Positions 30,174-39,346 of a DNA stretch of 64,000 nucleotides are shown here, one piece after another. The position numbers were made by a program, and so were the translations under genes. Where the stretch lies: NCBI GenBank assembly GCA_910575815.1, contig CAJTFN010000009.1:1-64000 (forward strand), in the 5' to 3' direction. Numbering within the stretch: position 1 is the first letter of the stretch; every line of letters begins with the position of its first letter. The notes beneath the pieces were generated by a model. It worked only from the letters and a program-made list of their open reading frames with translations. It did not search any database and was not told the origin of the DNA. Source of the stretch: Oscillospiraceae bacterium. GTDB taxonomy: Bacteria > Bacillota > Clostridia > Oscillospirales > Oscillospiraceae.

Positions 30174-30671
30174 ATGAAATGGATCAAAAAACTGGCGGAT
30201 AATTTCGAGGGATACTGCTGCGCGGTCATGCTGGCGGTGATGTCGGTCGTGGTGTTTATGCAGGTGGTCTTCCGCTTTTTAATCAAGTCTTCCCTGCCCT
30301 GGTCCGAGGAGCTGTCCCGCTATCTTCTGGTCTACATTACATATTTTGGCTGCGCTTACGGCATCAAGACCGGCGCGCACCTGGGCGTGGAGGCCTTTGT
30401 GCTGATTCTGCCCAAGGCGGTCCAGCGGTTTTTGAACATCGTTGTGCAGCTGGGTGGATTGGCGGTCTGTCTGCTGATTATGAAATTCGGCGCGGACATT
30501 GTCCGGGCTCAGATGCAGTCCGGCCAGCTCTCCCCCGCTATGCGGCTGCCCATGTGGACCATGTACAGCGCCATCCCCCTGGGCATGGCCTTCTGCGTAA
30601 TCCGTTACGGGATTGAGACGGTTCACGCGGTGAAAGCGTTCGTCAAACCGGAAGAAGAGAAGGAGGGTTAA
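30174..30671 (+). CDS. TRAP transporter small permease (DctQ)
   Basis: A 165-residue protein with four hydrophobic helices (CCAVMLAVMSVVVFMQVVFR; YLLVYITYFGCAYGI; FLNIVVQLGGLAVCLLIM; YSAIPLGMAFCVI). The segment SSLPWSEELSRYLLVYI is diagnostic of DctQ. ATG 30174 gives the best spacing (8 bases) to GGAG; ATG 30168 and TTG 30150 are alternatives. It forms the membrane complex with DctM. Confidence 0.9.
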   Translation: MKWIKKLADNFEGYCCAVMLAVMSVVVFMQVVFRFLIKSSLPWSEELSRYLLVYITYFGCAYGIKTGAHLGVEAFVLILPKAVQRFLNIVVQLGGLAVCLLIMKFGADIVRAQMQSGQLSPAMRLPMWTMYSAIPLGMAFCVIRYGIETVHAVKAFVKPEEEKEG

Positions 30672-30675
30672 TTGG

Positions 30676-31962
30676 ATGGCGCCTTATCTGTTTATCACGT
30701 TCCTGGTCACGGCCCTGGCGGGCTTCCCCATCTGGGTGGTGCTGGCCTCTTCCTGCTTCGTCGCCATCAGCGCGGCCTCCTCCACCCCCATGCTGGTGGT
30801 GGCCCAGCGGATGTTCACCTCGGTGGACTCCTTCCCTCTGCTGGCCATTCCGCTGTTCATGGTGGCGGGAAGCCTCATGGAGGGCGGCGGCATCTCCCGG
30901 CGGCTGATTAATTTCTGCAACTCGCTTCTGGGGAGCTTCACCGGGGGACTGGCCATGGTGGCCATTCTGACCTGCATGCTCTTCGCCGCCATTTCCGGTT
31001 CCGGTCCCGCCACGGTGGCGGCCATCGGCGGCATCATGATTCCCGAGATGGTGAAGGCGGGGTACAGCAAGCCCTTCGCGGCGGCGCTGATGTCCGTGGC
31101 CGGGGCCATCGGAGTCATCATTCCGCCCTCCCTGCCCATGGTGAACTACGGCATAGCCGGGTCGGTGTCCATTTCCACCCTTTTTGCCGCGGGCTTCGGC
31201 CCGGGCATCCTGGTGGGCGTGGCGCTGATCATCGTGGCCTATTTCTCCGCCAAGAAAAATGGCTATGGCCTGGCGGCGAAGACCCGGTTTTCCTGGAGGA
31301 ACGTGGCCATCAGCTTCAAGGAGGCCTTCTTTGCCCTGATGATGCCCTTCATCGTGCTGGGCGGCATCTATGGCGGCGTGTTCACCCCCACGGAGGCCGC
31401 CGCGGTGGCCGCGATTTACGGCTTCGTGGCCGGTACCTTCCTCTATCGGGAGCTGAAGCTGAAGGATCTGCCGCTTTTGCTGATGAACGCGGGAAAGAGC
31501 ACGGCCATGGTCATGGTCATTGTGGCGGCGGCGTCCAGCTTTGGGTGGATTCTGACCTCCGCCCGGATTCCCGACGCCATCGCGGCCTTCCTCATCAGCC
31601 TCTCGGAGAGCAAGTATGTCATCCTGCTTCTCATCAACCTCTTCCTTCTGATCGTGGGCTGCCTGATGGACGTCACCGCGTCGATCATCATCCTCACCCC
31701 TATCTTCATGCCCATTGTGAATCAGTTTGGCATCAACCCTGTGCATTTTGGCATTATTATGACGGTGAACCTGGCCATTGGCATGTCCACGCCGCCTCTG
31801 GGAGTGAATCTGTTTGTCTCCTGCGGCATCGCCAAGATTTCCATCGAGGAAAACGCCAGGGCCATGGTCAAATTCCTGATTGCCAACTTGATTGCCCTGC
31901 TGCTGATTGTGTTCGTCGAGCCCGTTTCCCTCATCATCCCCCAGTTGATGGGACTGATGTAA
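30676..31962 (+). CDS. TRAP transporter large permease (DctM)
   Basis: A 428-residue membrane protein with 11-12 helices. SGSGPATVAAIGGIMIPEM and GVFTPTEAAAVAAIYGF are conserved DctM segments. MSTPPLGVNLFVSCGIA is the C-terminal substrate/ion-path motif. It carries out Na+-coupled solute uptake with DctQ and DctP. It starts 4 bases after the dctQ stop. Confidence 0.94.
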   Translation: MAPYLFITFLVTALAGFPIWVVLASSCFVAISAASSTPMLVVAQRMFTSVDSFPLLAIPLFMVAGSLMEGGGISRRLINFCNSLLGSFTGGLAMVAILTCMLFAAISGSGPATVAAIGGIMIPEMVKAGYSKPFAAALMSVAGAIGVIIPPSLPMVNYGIAGSVSISTLFAAGFGPGILVGVALIIVAYFSAKKNGYGLAAKTRFSWRNVAISFKEAFFALMMPFIVLGGIYGGVFTPTEAAAVAAIYGFVAGTFLYRELKLKDLPLLLMNAGKSTAMVMVIVAAASSFGWILTSARIPDAIAAFLISLSESKYVILLLINLFLLIVGCLMDVTASIIILTPIFMPIVNQFGINPVHFGIIMTVNLAIGMSTPPLGVNLFVSCGIAKISIEENARAMVKFLIANLIALLLIVFVEPVSLIIPQLMGLM

Positions 31963-31988
31963 GGACCCGTTTCACGTTGCTATGTTGC

Positions 31989-32003
31989 TGCCGGTTTCCG
32001 GCA
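31989..32003 (+). promoter_or_regulatory. Small hairpin between dctM and dctP
   Basis: TGCCGG-TTT-CCGGCA lies in the 69-base gap. It could stabilise the 5' end of a dctP-only mRNA so that the binding protein is made in excess. There is no T tract. Confidence 0.4.
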
Positions 32004-32031
32004 TCTGCATAAAATTTAAGGAGGTTTACAC

Positions 32032-33111
32032 ATGAAAAGAATCATTACCCTGTCCCTTGCACTGGCTCTGTGCCTCAGCCTTCTGAGCGGCTGCGGCAGC
32101 AAGCCCCAGGAGACCCCCTCCGGGGCCGACGATACCCCGAAAACCGACGCCGCCCAGCCGGACAACAGCGCCGCGCCCTCCGGCGAGGCCGAGTTCACCT
32201 GGGTCGCCTCCTGCGCCAACACCGAGGATCACCCGGCGGTTCAGGGCGTCTTCAAGTTTGCCGAGCTGCTGGAGGAGAAGAGCGGCGGCCGCCTGCATAT
32301 GGATGTGTTCCACAGCGCCCAGCTGGCCAGCGACCGGGACTGCATCGAGGGCATGCAGATGAACACGATTCAGTCCGGCATCATGGTGGGCTCCGCCCTG
32401 GCGGGCTTCACCGACGAGCTGCTGGTCTTCGATCTGCCCTTCCTGTTTGAAAGCAGCGAGCAGGGCCAGCTGCTGTGCGACAGCGAGGTGGGCAAGGAGA
32501 TGCTCTCCAGCCTGGACAACATCGGCATCAAGGGCCTGGGCTTCATGGAGTACGGCATGCGCAACATCACCAACAGCAAGCGCCCCATCAACGTCCCCGA
32601 CGATTTGAAGGGCATCAAGATCCGCACCATGGAGAACCAGATTCACATGGGCGCCTTCAGCGCCATGGGCGCGGACCCCACGCCCATGGCTTTCGGCGAG
32701 CTGTTCACCGCTTTGCAGCAGGGTACCATCGACGCCCAGGAGAACCCCCTCAGCGTAATCACCTCCAGCAAGTTCAACGAGGTTCAGGCCTACCTCAGCG
32801 TGACGGAGCACGTTTATTCCGCGGCTCCTCTTATGGTGAGCAAGGCCGCCTATGACGCGCTGCCCGCGGATCTCCAGGCCATCGTGGACGAGGCCGGTAT
32901 GGAGGCCTGCGTCTGGGAGCGGGATTACCTGGCGGAGGCCGAGACGGCCTGGCTGGACGACCTGGCCAACGCGGGTATGGAGATCAACTACCCCGAGAAG
33001 GCCCCCTTCGTCGAGGCCACCAAGGGCGTGTATGACCAGTTCGTGGGCGATGAGGCCGGCAAGGTCTCTCCCGAGCTGCTGGAGAAGGTCTACGGCATCA
33101 TCGGCCGCTGA
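32032..33111 (+). CDS. TRAP transporter substrate-binding lipoprotein (DctP)
   Basis: A 359-residue protein after AAGGAGG. The lipoprotein signal ends in LLSGC (Cys21). The mature DctP fold shows LEEKSGGRLHMDVFHSAQL, the specificity region GIKIRTMENQIHMGAFSAMG with its conserved Arg that binds the substrate carboxylate, and FGELFTALQQGTIDAQENPL. It captures an organic acid outside the cell and delivers it to DctQM. Unusually for Gram-positives the binding protein comes last in the operon. Confidence 0.93.
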   Translation: MKRIITLSLALALCLSLLSGCGSKPQETPSGADDTPKTDAAQPDNSAAPSGEAEFTWVASCANTEDHPAVQGVFKFAELLEEKSGGRLHMDVFHSAQLASDRDCIEGMQMNTIQSGIMVGSALAGFTDELLVFDLPFLFESSEQGQLLCDSEVGKEMLSSLDNIGIKGLGFMEYGMRNITNSKRPINVPDDLKGIKIRTMENQIHMGAFSAMGADPTPMAFGELFTALQQGTIDAQENPLSVITSSKFNEVQAYLSVTEHVYSAAPLMVSKAAYDALPADLQAIVDEAGMEACVWERDYLAEAETAWLDDLANAGMEINYPEKAPFVEATKGVYDQFVGDEAGKVSPELLEKVYGIIGR

Positions 33112-33119
33112 GGCCGGCA

Positions 33120-33151
33120 CCGGAGGGAGCGCGGGCCTGCCCTCCCTCCGG
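33120..33151 (+). terminator. Probable terminator after dctP
   Basis: CCGGAGGGAG (33120-33129) and CTCCCTCCGG (33142-33151) form a strong stem, followed by GCTTGCTTT. The T tract is weak. Two more hairpins (GGCGGG/CCCGCC and TGAAAACCG/CGGTTTTCA) lie between here and 33300, just before the next gene. Confidence 0.6.
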
Positions 33152-33340
33152 CTTGCTTTCCGGCGATCGAGTCCCCGGGGCTATAAAGAAGCGTGGCCTT
33201 CTTTTCCGCTCCGCGGCGGACTTCCCAGGCGGCACACAGCGCGTTTCGTGGGCCTGGCGGGCGTCGCCCGCCGTGAAAACCGTGTGCCGGTTTTCACAAA
33301 TGTCAACGATATCATAAGTAAATGAAGGGCGGGAGCGGAT

Positions 33341-34297
33341 ATGCTCAAACAAACAGACATCCATACGGTGCTGATTGCCGGCCCCGGCGTGATGGGCGCG
33401 TCTTTTGCGCAGATTTTCGCGAAGCACCAGTATCAGGTGTACCTCTACGGCGTGTCGGAAACATCCCTGGAGAAAGCAAGGTACCTGATTTCCATCAACC
33501 AGAAGACGGAGGTGGAACAGGGCGCTTTGACGGTGGAGGAATCGGCGGCCCTGCTGGGACGCATTATCATGACCACCTCCAAGGACTGCTTCACCAAGGC
33601 GGACTTCGTTCTGGAGACCGTCTCGGAGAACATGGAGACCAAGCACGCTTTCTGGAAGGACATTACGTCGGTCATCGGCGAGGAGGTGGTGCTGGCCACC
33701 AATACCTCGGGCATGTCCATCACGGAGATTGCCAAGGCCGTGAAGCACCCCCGGCGGTTTGCCGGGATGCACTGGGTCAACCCGCCCCACCTGATTCCTC
33801 TGGTGGAGGTCATCGCGGGAGAGGAAAGCTCCGGCGAGGTGTTGGATACCATCTATGGAATTGCCCTGAGCCTGGGGCAAAGGCCCGTCCGGGTGTATAA
33901 GGACCCCACCGGCTTCATTCTCAACCGGCTGCAATACGCCGTGGTGCGGGAGGCCTTCCACTGCGTGGAGATGGGCTATGCCAGCATGGAGGACGTGGAC
34001 AAGGTGATGAAGTACGGCCTGGGGCTGCGCTACGCCTGCATTGGGCCCTTTGAGACCATCGACTTCGGCGGCATCGACATCTTCAACCGCGTAGGCAGCT
34101 ATCTCTTCGACGCGCTGTGCAACGACGGCGGTGTGCCGAAGCTGCTGAAGGAGGCCTATGAGGCGGGGAAGTGCGGCATCAAGAACTGCAACGGCTTTTA
34201 TGATTACAGCGACGGCAAGGACAAGACGGCCCTGGCCAAACGGGACGCGGCCTTTATCGCCCTCGCGCGGGCCCTCTATGAAAACGAAGAGAACTGA
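33341..34297 (+). CDS. 3-hydroxyacyl-CoA dehydrogenase family enzyme
   Basis: A 318-residue protein. The NAD-binding loop is GPGVMG (residues 14-19), with ADFVLETVSENMETKHAFWK, NTSGMSITEIA and the catalytic His segment GMHWVNPPHLIPLVEVI, then GFILNRLQYAVVREAFH. The family includes 3-hydroxybutyryl-CoA dehydrogenase and L-gulonate 3-dehydrogenase (lambda-crystallin type). Placement after a TRAP transporter and FCD regulator for acids favours a hydroxy-acid or sugar-acid substrate over fatty acids. That preference is an inference. Confidence 0.8.
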   Translation: MLKQTDIHTVLIAGPGVMGASFAQIFAKHQYQVYLYGVSETSLEKARYLISINQKTEVEQGALTVEESAALLGRIIMTTSKDCFTKADFVLETVSENMETKHAFWKDITSVIGEEVVLATNTSGMSITEIAKAVKHPRRFAGMHWVNPPHLIPLVEVIAGEESSGEVLDTIYGIALSLGQRPVRVYKDPTGFILNRLQYAVVREAFHCVEMGYASMEDVDKVMKYGLGLRYACIGPFETIDFGGIDIFNRVGSYLFDALCNDGGVPKLLKEAYEAGKCGIKNCNGFYDYSDGKDKTALAKRDAAFIALARALYENEEN

Positions 34298-34306
34298 AGC
34301 GAAGCA

Positions 34307-34341
34307 GCCGGACTCCGATCTTGCGTCGGAGCCCGGCTGTA
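34307..34341 (+). terminator. Hairpin after the dehydrogenase gene
   Basis: CAGCCGG...CTCCGA pairs with TCGGAG...CCGGCTG, followed by TAATTTA. The stem is strong and the T tract short. Confidence 0.5.
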
Positions 34342-34401
34342 ATTTATGAAGACAACTAAAACCGGCTTTCCCACGGCGGATTCTTCCCTGTAGCCGCCCC
34401 G

Positions 34402-35349
34402 TCACTCCGTCCTGCCGTCCCCGGCGAAGGGCGGCGGCGAGAGATACCGCTCCCCGGTGTCGGGAAACAGGGTGACGATGGTCCGCCCCCGGTTCTCCGG
34501 CCGCCGGGCCAATTGCATGGCGGCCCAGAGGGCGGCTCCGGAGGAAATGCCCGCGAGGACGCCCTCGGTCCGGCCCAGCTGCCGAACGGAGGCAAAGGCG
34601 TCTTCATCGTTCACCGTGATGACCTCGTCGTAAACGCCGGGGTCCAGCACCTGGGGCACGAACCCGGGGCCGATACCCTGGAGGCCATGGCTCCCCGCGC
34701 TGCCTCCGCTGAGAACAGCGGAGGCGGCGGGTTCCACCGCCACGACCCGGACGCCGGGCTTCCGCTCTTTTAAATAGGACCCCACGCCGGTAAGGGTGCC
34801 GCCGGTGCCCACCCCCGCCACAAAGACGTCCACGGCCCCGCCGGTGTCCTCCCAGATTTCGGGGCCGGTAGTGGCCCGGTGAGCGGCGGGATTGGCGGGA
34901 TTGGAAAACTGGCCGGGAAGGAAGCTGCCGGGTGTCTCCCGGGCCAGAGCCTCCGCCCGCCGGATGGCGGCCTCCATGCCCCCGGCTCCCGGTGTGAGGA
35001 CCAGCTCCGCGCCATAGGCCGCCAGAATCCGGCGGCGCTCCGGACTCATGGTCTCCGGCATGACGAGGATGGCCCGGTATCCCCTGGCGGCGGCCATGGA
35101 GGCGAGTCCAATGCCCGTGTTGCCGGACGTGGGCTCAATGACAACGGAACCGGGCTTCAAAAGCCCCCGGGCCTCGGCGTCGTCCAGCATGGCCTTGGCC
35201 ACCCGGTCTTTGACGCTGCCGGCGGGATTGAAAAACTCCAGCTTCCCCAGCACCCGGGCCTCCAGGCGCAGGAGCTTCTCCAGACGGACCAGCTCCAGAA
35301 GCGGGGTGTGGCCGGTCAGCTGGCAAACGGATGTATATACGTGGCCCAT
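34402..35349 (-). CDS. cysK: Cysteine synthase (O-acetylserine sulfhydrylase)
   Basis: A 315-residue PLP enzyme. The PLP lysine K47 is in NPAGSVKDR, with [12 protein letters not shown], the phosphate loop [12 protein letters not shown] and [11 protein letters not shown]. It makes cysteine from O-acetylserine and sulfide and so links to the serC-serA genes nearby. It is monocistronic on the minus strand. CysK is preferred over CBS because there is no extra domain. Confidence 0.93.
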   Translation of the reverse strand: MGHVYTSVCQLTGHTPLLELVRLEKLLRLEARVLGKLEFFNPAGSVKDRVAKAMLDDAEARGLLKPGSVVIEPTSGNTGIGLASMAAARGYRAILVMPETMSPERRRILAAYGAELVLTPGAGGMEAAIRRAEALARETPGSFLPGQFSNPANPAAHRATTGPEIWEDTGGAVDVFVAGVGTGGTLTGVGSYLKERKPGVRVVAVEPAASAVLSGGSAGSHGLQGIGPGFVPQVLDPGVYDEVITVNDEDAFASVRQLGRTEGVLAGISSGAALWAAMQLARRPENRGRTIVTLFPDTGERYLSPPPFAGDGRTE

Positions 35350-35609
35350 GGCAGATTCCTCCTGGCTTTTATAAGATATACCCTCGTCCGGAGCGGCCGG
35401 AGAAATGGGGGCCCCGGCTCTTCAAAAGGGAAAACCCGCCTGCCGGCGGCGAGCGGGTTGTGTTTATCCTATGCGCTCCGTCAGGAGAAATTCCAGGAAA
35501 AGAGCGGCGCAGGCGGCGGCCGGAGTGTGTTTCCCGCAAGCGCAAGGGAACCAACGCCTCACCGGGATTTTGGAAAGCCCTTCGATGAAACCGGCGTCCC
35601 GGGGATCCC

Positions 35610-36794
35610 TCAGCCGTCTAAAGAGTCCCCCTGAAGGGCCGTGCGCCGTTGGAGCCATTCGTGGGCCGCCACCATGCCCGCCAGCAGGGCCAATAGATAA
35701 ACCGGAAAGAGGGCCGGGGTGATCCGGGAGGCCACCAGGCCGAAGAGGGGCGGCATGAGGCAGGTGCCCACGTAGGCGCTGGCCATCTGGACGCCGATGA
35801 CGGCCTGGGAGTTCTCCGCGCCGAAGTGCTCCGGGGTGGAGTGAATCAGGCAGGGGTAAACCGGGGCGCAGCCCAGTCCGATGAGCACCAGACCCGCCAG
35901 GGCGACCCGGGGGTCCTGTACCGGCAGCAGCAGGGCGGCAACCCCCAGGCCCGTGACGCCGTGACCCAGGCGGACCATCTGCCGGTCATTGAGTCCCAGG
36001 GTCAAAAAGCCGCTGAGAGCCCGGCCCGCCGTGACGCCGGTGAAGAAGAGTCCGGCCAAGCCCGCCGCCGTCTCCGCCGGGATGCCCTTCTCCAGAGTCA
36101 GATAGCTACTGGCCCAGAGTCCCGCTGTCTGCTCCAGGGCGCAGTAGCAGAAAAAGGCGGCCATGACGGACCGAACCCCGGGAACCCGAAGGGTTTGGGA
36201 CAGCGTCAGCGCTCGGGGCGGAGCGGCTCCCTCCGGGTTCTCCCCTCCGTGAAGCCGCCAGAGGGGCAGACTGACCAGCACCACCGCCGCCAGCCCCCAT
36301 TGCAGCAGGGAGACCCAGCGGTATCCATCCTGCCAGACGCCGCCGCCGGTGAGGGCCCGGCCCATCAGACAGGGCCCCAGGGAGGCCCCCACGCCCCACA
36401 TGCAGTGGAGCCAGCTCATGTGGCGGCTGGCGTAGTGGAGGGCCACATAGTTGTTCAGGGCGGCGTCCACGCTGCCGGCTCCCAGACCGTAGGGGATGGC
36501 CCAGAGGCACAGCTGCCAGAAGGAGCCGCTGAGGGAGAAGCCCATCAAGGCCAGGGCGGTCATGGCGACGCTGGCAGCGGTGACCTTTCCCGGTCCCAGA
36601 AGACGGGTGAGGCGGCTGCTTTGGAGACTGGAGACCACCGTGCCCAAGGCGATGATCATGGAAATCGCCCCGGCGGAGGACACGGGCACGCCGAAGCCGC
36701 CGTACATCGTGGGCCAGGCGGAGCCCAGCAGGGCGTCCGGCAGGCCAAGGCTGATGAAAGAGAGGTAGATTACCCCTAAGAGCAAGTGTACCAT
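35610..36794 (-). CDS. MFS transporter
   Basis: A 394-residue protein from ATG 36794 after CCAGGAGG; a longer upstream frame has no start signal. It has twelve hydrophobic helices. LGLPDALLGSAWPTMYGGFG and WGVGASLGPCLMGRALTGGG resemble the FucP/YfkF-type MFS branch of Firmicutes. The substrate is unknown. It is monocistronic and convergent with nothing close. The gap 35350-35609 toward cysK holds only a weak hairpin (AACCCGC/GCGGGTT). Confidence 0.82.
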   Translation of the reverse strand: MVHLLLGVIYLSFISLGLPDALLGSAWPTMYGGFGVPVSSAGAISMIIALGTVVSSLQSSRLTRLLGPGKVTAASVAMTALALMGFSLSGSFWQLCLWAIPYGLGAGSVDAALNNYVALHYASRHMSWLHCMWGVGASLGPCLMGRALTGGGVWQDGYRWVSLLQWGLAAVVLVSLPLWRLHGGENPEGAAPPRALTLSQTLRVPGVRSVMAAFFCYCALEQTAGLWASSYLTLEKGIPAETAAGLAGLFFTGVTAGRALSGFLTLGLNDRQMVRLGHGVTGLGVAALLLPVQDPRVALAGLVLIGLGCAPVYPCLIHSTPEHFGAENSQAVIGVQMASAYVGTCLMPPLFGLVASRITPALFPVYLLALLAGMVAAHEWLQRRTALQGDSLDG

Positions 36795-37046
36795 ATGGAA
36801 AACCTCCTGGAATCGGGGCCGGCCTGAAGGGAGACGGCGCGGACAGACCCTGGACGTGGGTTTGATTATAGCGGCAAAACCGAAAGACCGGTAGCACAAA
36901 AACGGGGAACCCATAAGACAAAACCGTCCAAATGACCGGGCCCGGCGTTTTCCGTGCACCCCAGATCATAGCACAACCGCCGGACTTAGGCAAGCCCGCG
37001 CCCCTTCCGGGAGTGCCCTATCGCGCATTTAAAAAGGGAACCATCG

Positions 37047-37127
37047 TGTAGGGGCCGCCGCCCTCGGCGGCCTTTCGGCACAAAAATTGGTCCTCACAAC
37101 GGGCCGCCCAAGGGGCCGGCCCCTACA
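37047..37127. repeat. MITE-like 81-bp element with 11-bp terminal inverted repeats
   Basis: TGTAGGGGCCG (37047-37057) and CGGCCCCTACA (37117-37127) are perfect inverted ends. The interior is GC-rich with its own GCCGCC/GGCGGC hairpin. No reading frame is present. It lies in the 537-base gap between the MFS and SLH genes; the rest of that gap up to 37200 shows nothing else. Confidence 0.75.
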
Positions 37128-37209
37128 AAATAAAATCTCTGAATAGGACACTCCCCCCTTCCCCGGAAAATACCCGGCGAAACACATCCATTTCATGTTA
37201 TGGGGGAGA

Positions 37210-37299
37210 TTGACAGCCGCTGACCCCAGGGCTATAATAAACCGTGAAAAAGTCGAAAATAGGGGAGCCCTATTTTTTTCATAGCCTGGGCTATGAAAA
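37210..37299 (+). promoter_or_regulatory. Consensus promoter followed by two tandem leader hairpins
   Basis: TTGACA (37210-37215) and TATAAT (37233-37238) with a 17-base spacer. Shortly after the likely start, AAATAGGG-GAG-CCCTATTT (37257-37275) runs into a T tract, a terminator shape. Its T residues are part of a second stem, TTTTCATAGCC/GGCTATGAAAA (37276-37299). The pair looks like an attenuator ahead of the SLH-hydrolase gene. Confidence 0.7.
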
Positions 37300-37331
37300 G
37301 GGACCTTCCCAGAGACGGGGAATGAGAGCGT

Positions 37332-39260
37332 ATGGGAAAGCGGCAGATGGCGGGGGGAGCCTTGGCCTTGGCCCTTTTGCTGGCGGTGGCCGCGCCGCTG
37401 GCGGGGGCCATTGGGAAAACGGCGATCATCGTGGACGGCGAGGGGATTCCGGCCACCGCCCCGAAACGAGAGGAAACCGAAGTCCCGGCGGAACAGGAAG
37501 AAGAGACTCCGGCAAGGCTTGAAGAAGCTCCGGCGGAGGATGGGACACTGGCCATTGTGGAGATCCAGGAGCCCGCCGCCGCTTTGGCGGACGTGCGGAG
37601 TGTGCCGGTGGCCGGTGTTCCGGCGGAGGGCCGGGATGCCGCCTGTTACGCCGTCTTTCGGGGCCTGTTGCCCCTGGGAGAGGACGGGGACTTTGGCGCG
37701 GAGGAGCCGGTGAACCGGGGGGAGGCCGTCGCGGCGTTGTATGCCCTCAGCGGTATTCAGGTCCGGGTGGACTCTTGCCGCTATGACGACGTGCCGGAGG
37801 CGCTTCAGGACGCCGTGGCCTGGGCCTGTTCCGTGGGCGTCAGCGGAGGCGTGTCGGAGAAGCGCTTCGCCCCGGCGGAGCGGCTGACCCGCAGCCAGCT
37901 GGCGGTGATGCTCCACCGGTTTGCCCGCTGGCGGGGAGAGGAGGGGACGGATTCCTTCGCAGACGTCTCCGTCTATGAGGATGGCCAAGCCGTCCCGGAC
38001 TACGCGGCGGAGGCCCTGGGCTGGGCCCTGGAGAAGGGGCTGTACCAGGGGATGACGGATCACGGGCTGTACCCAGCCCTGCCGGTGTCCCGCCTCCAGC
38101 TGGCGGCGGTGCTGGCCCGGATGCAACGGGAGCGAGACCCTTTGGTGGCGGAGCTGCTTTTGCCGGAGGGAGGGCCGGCCAGCGCTTCCCGGCAGGACCA
38201 TGAGACGCTTGCCGCCGCCGTCAGCGGCATCGCCCGGCGCTATGGCGCGGTGGGGGTGCAGGTGGCCGTGATTGAGAAGGGCGCGGTGACGGATACATAC
38301 CATTACGGCTGGGCGGTGAAGGGAAGCGTGCCGATGACCGTCCGGCACAAGCTGCGGACGGCGTCTCTCTCCAAGGTGATGGTGGGCCTCTCCGCCGCCC
38401 TTTTGCAGGAGGAGGGCGTCATAGACTATGAGGAGGACATCAGCGTCTATTGGGGAAAGAACGCCCGGAATCCCCGCTGCCCCGACAAGCCCGTTACCAT
38501 TCAATCCATACTGACCCATACCTCCACCCTGGGCAACAGCGAAAGCCTCGCCTGGAATCTCCAGGGCGTCCAGGCCCAGCTGGGGTCCGCCGCCGGGTAC
38601 GGCAGCGGCACGCCGGGAAGCCTGGCCTCCTGGAGCTACAACAACCACGCCTTCGGTATACTGGGCCAGACCCTGGAGCTGGCTTCCGGCCGGTATCTGG
38701 ATGAGATTTTAGGCGAGCGGCTGCTGACGCCTCTGGGGGCGGACGGCGCCTTTGCCGCCGGGGAGCTGCGGGAGCCGGAGCTGGTGACGCCGCTGTACCG
38801 GGTGTCGGGGGCCCTGGGCCGCAGCGCCGCCTCGGTGAGTAGCGTGAAGCACTGGAGCGCCCCGGGGAGCACGGGACGGCAGTTTGCCGGAGGCTTTACC
38901 GCCAGCGCCTATGACTGCGCCAAGCTGACGGCGGTTCTGGCGGGGGACGGCTGCTTTGAGGGCGTCCGGCTGATGGACGCGGCGTCGGTGGAGCAGATGG
39001 AGCACCACAGCTGGACGGCGCTCCCCGGCGGGAGCTATCAGGCCCAGCCCATGCGATACCGCATGAACATCTATGGCCGGGAGAGTCTTTACTATCACAC
39101 CGGCAGCGCCTATGGCGTCTACAATCTGCTCTCCTACGATCCCTCCACCGGAGACGGGGTGGTGGTGCTGACCATGGGAGCCAACGGTGAACAAGATGAC
39201 TATGACATTTACGCCGTCTGCGGCGAAATCAGCAAGACGGTTTACGACGCGATTCGCTGA
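37332..39260 (+). CDS. Secreted SLH-domain serine hydrolase (beta-lactamase/PBP fold)
   Basis: A 642-residue protein with a signal peptide (residues 1-26). An acidic linker (45-70) is followed by three SLH-like repeats (about 100-145, 150-200, 208-265; for example RFAPAERLTRSQLAVMLHRF). Residues 285-640 are a class C beta-lactamase/DD-peptidase fold with SLSK (S345, K348), YNN (Y436, N438) and HTG (589-591). SLH repeats bind secondary cell-wall polymer, so the enzyme is surface-anchored. It may trim peptidoglycan or cleave a D-amino peptide or ester. Antibiotic hydrolysis is not implied. Confidence 0.85.
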   Translation: MGKRQMAGGALALALLLAVAAPLAGAIGKTAIIVDGEGIPATAPKREETEVPAEQEEETPARLEEAPAEDGTLAIVEIQEPAAALADVRSVPVAGVPAEGRDAACYAVFRGLLPLGEDGDFGAEEPVNRGEAVAALYALSGIQVRVDSCRYDDVPEALQDAVAWACSVGVSGGVSEKRFAPAERLTRSQLAVMLHRFARWRGEEGTDSFADVSVYEDGQAVPDYAAEALGWALEKGLYQGMTDHGLYPALPVSRLQLAAVLARMQRERDPLVAELLLPEGGPASASRQDHETLAAAVSGIARRYGAVGVQVAVIEKGAVTDTYHYGWAVKGSVPMTVRHKLRTASLSKVMVGLSAALLQEEGVIDYEEDISVYWGKNARNPRCPDKPVTIQSILTHTSTLGNSESLAWNLQGVQAQLGSAAGYGSGTPGSLASWSYNNHAFGILGQTLELASGRYLDEILGERLLTPLGADGAFAAGELREPELVTPLYRVSGALGRSAASVSSVKHWSAPGSTGRQFAGGFTASAYDCAKLTAVLAGDGCFEGVRLMDAASVEQMEHHSWTALPGGSYQAQPMRYRMNIYGRESLYYHTGSAYGVYNLLSYDPSTGDGVVVLTMGANGEQDDYDIYAVCGEISKTVYDAIR

Positions 39261-39346
39261 ACCCTCGAAAAACGGGAAAACGCCCCGGATGGAGCGTTTC
39301 CGCTTGTTAAAAAGCGCTGCCTGAAAAACGGAATTGGAAAAAGCTG

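Noticed and set aside
30643..31746. Minus-strand frame of 367 residues opposite the TRAP permease
   Set aside because: His/Gln/Gly/Asp-rich shadow of a real transmembrane gene.
37029..38648. Minus-strand frame of 539 residues opposite the SLH-hydrolase gene
   Set aside because: It crosses the promoter and MITE-like element and lacks any domain. The plus-strand gene has a signal peptide, SLH repeats and active-site motifs.
37332..39260. Beta-lactamase resistance gene
   Set aside because: The fold is shared by many peptidases and esterases. The SLH anchor and large size argue for a wall enzyme, and nothing shows beta-lactam specificity.
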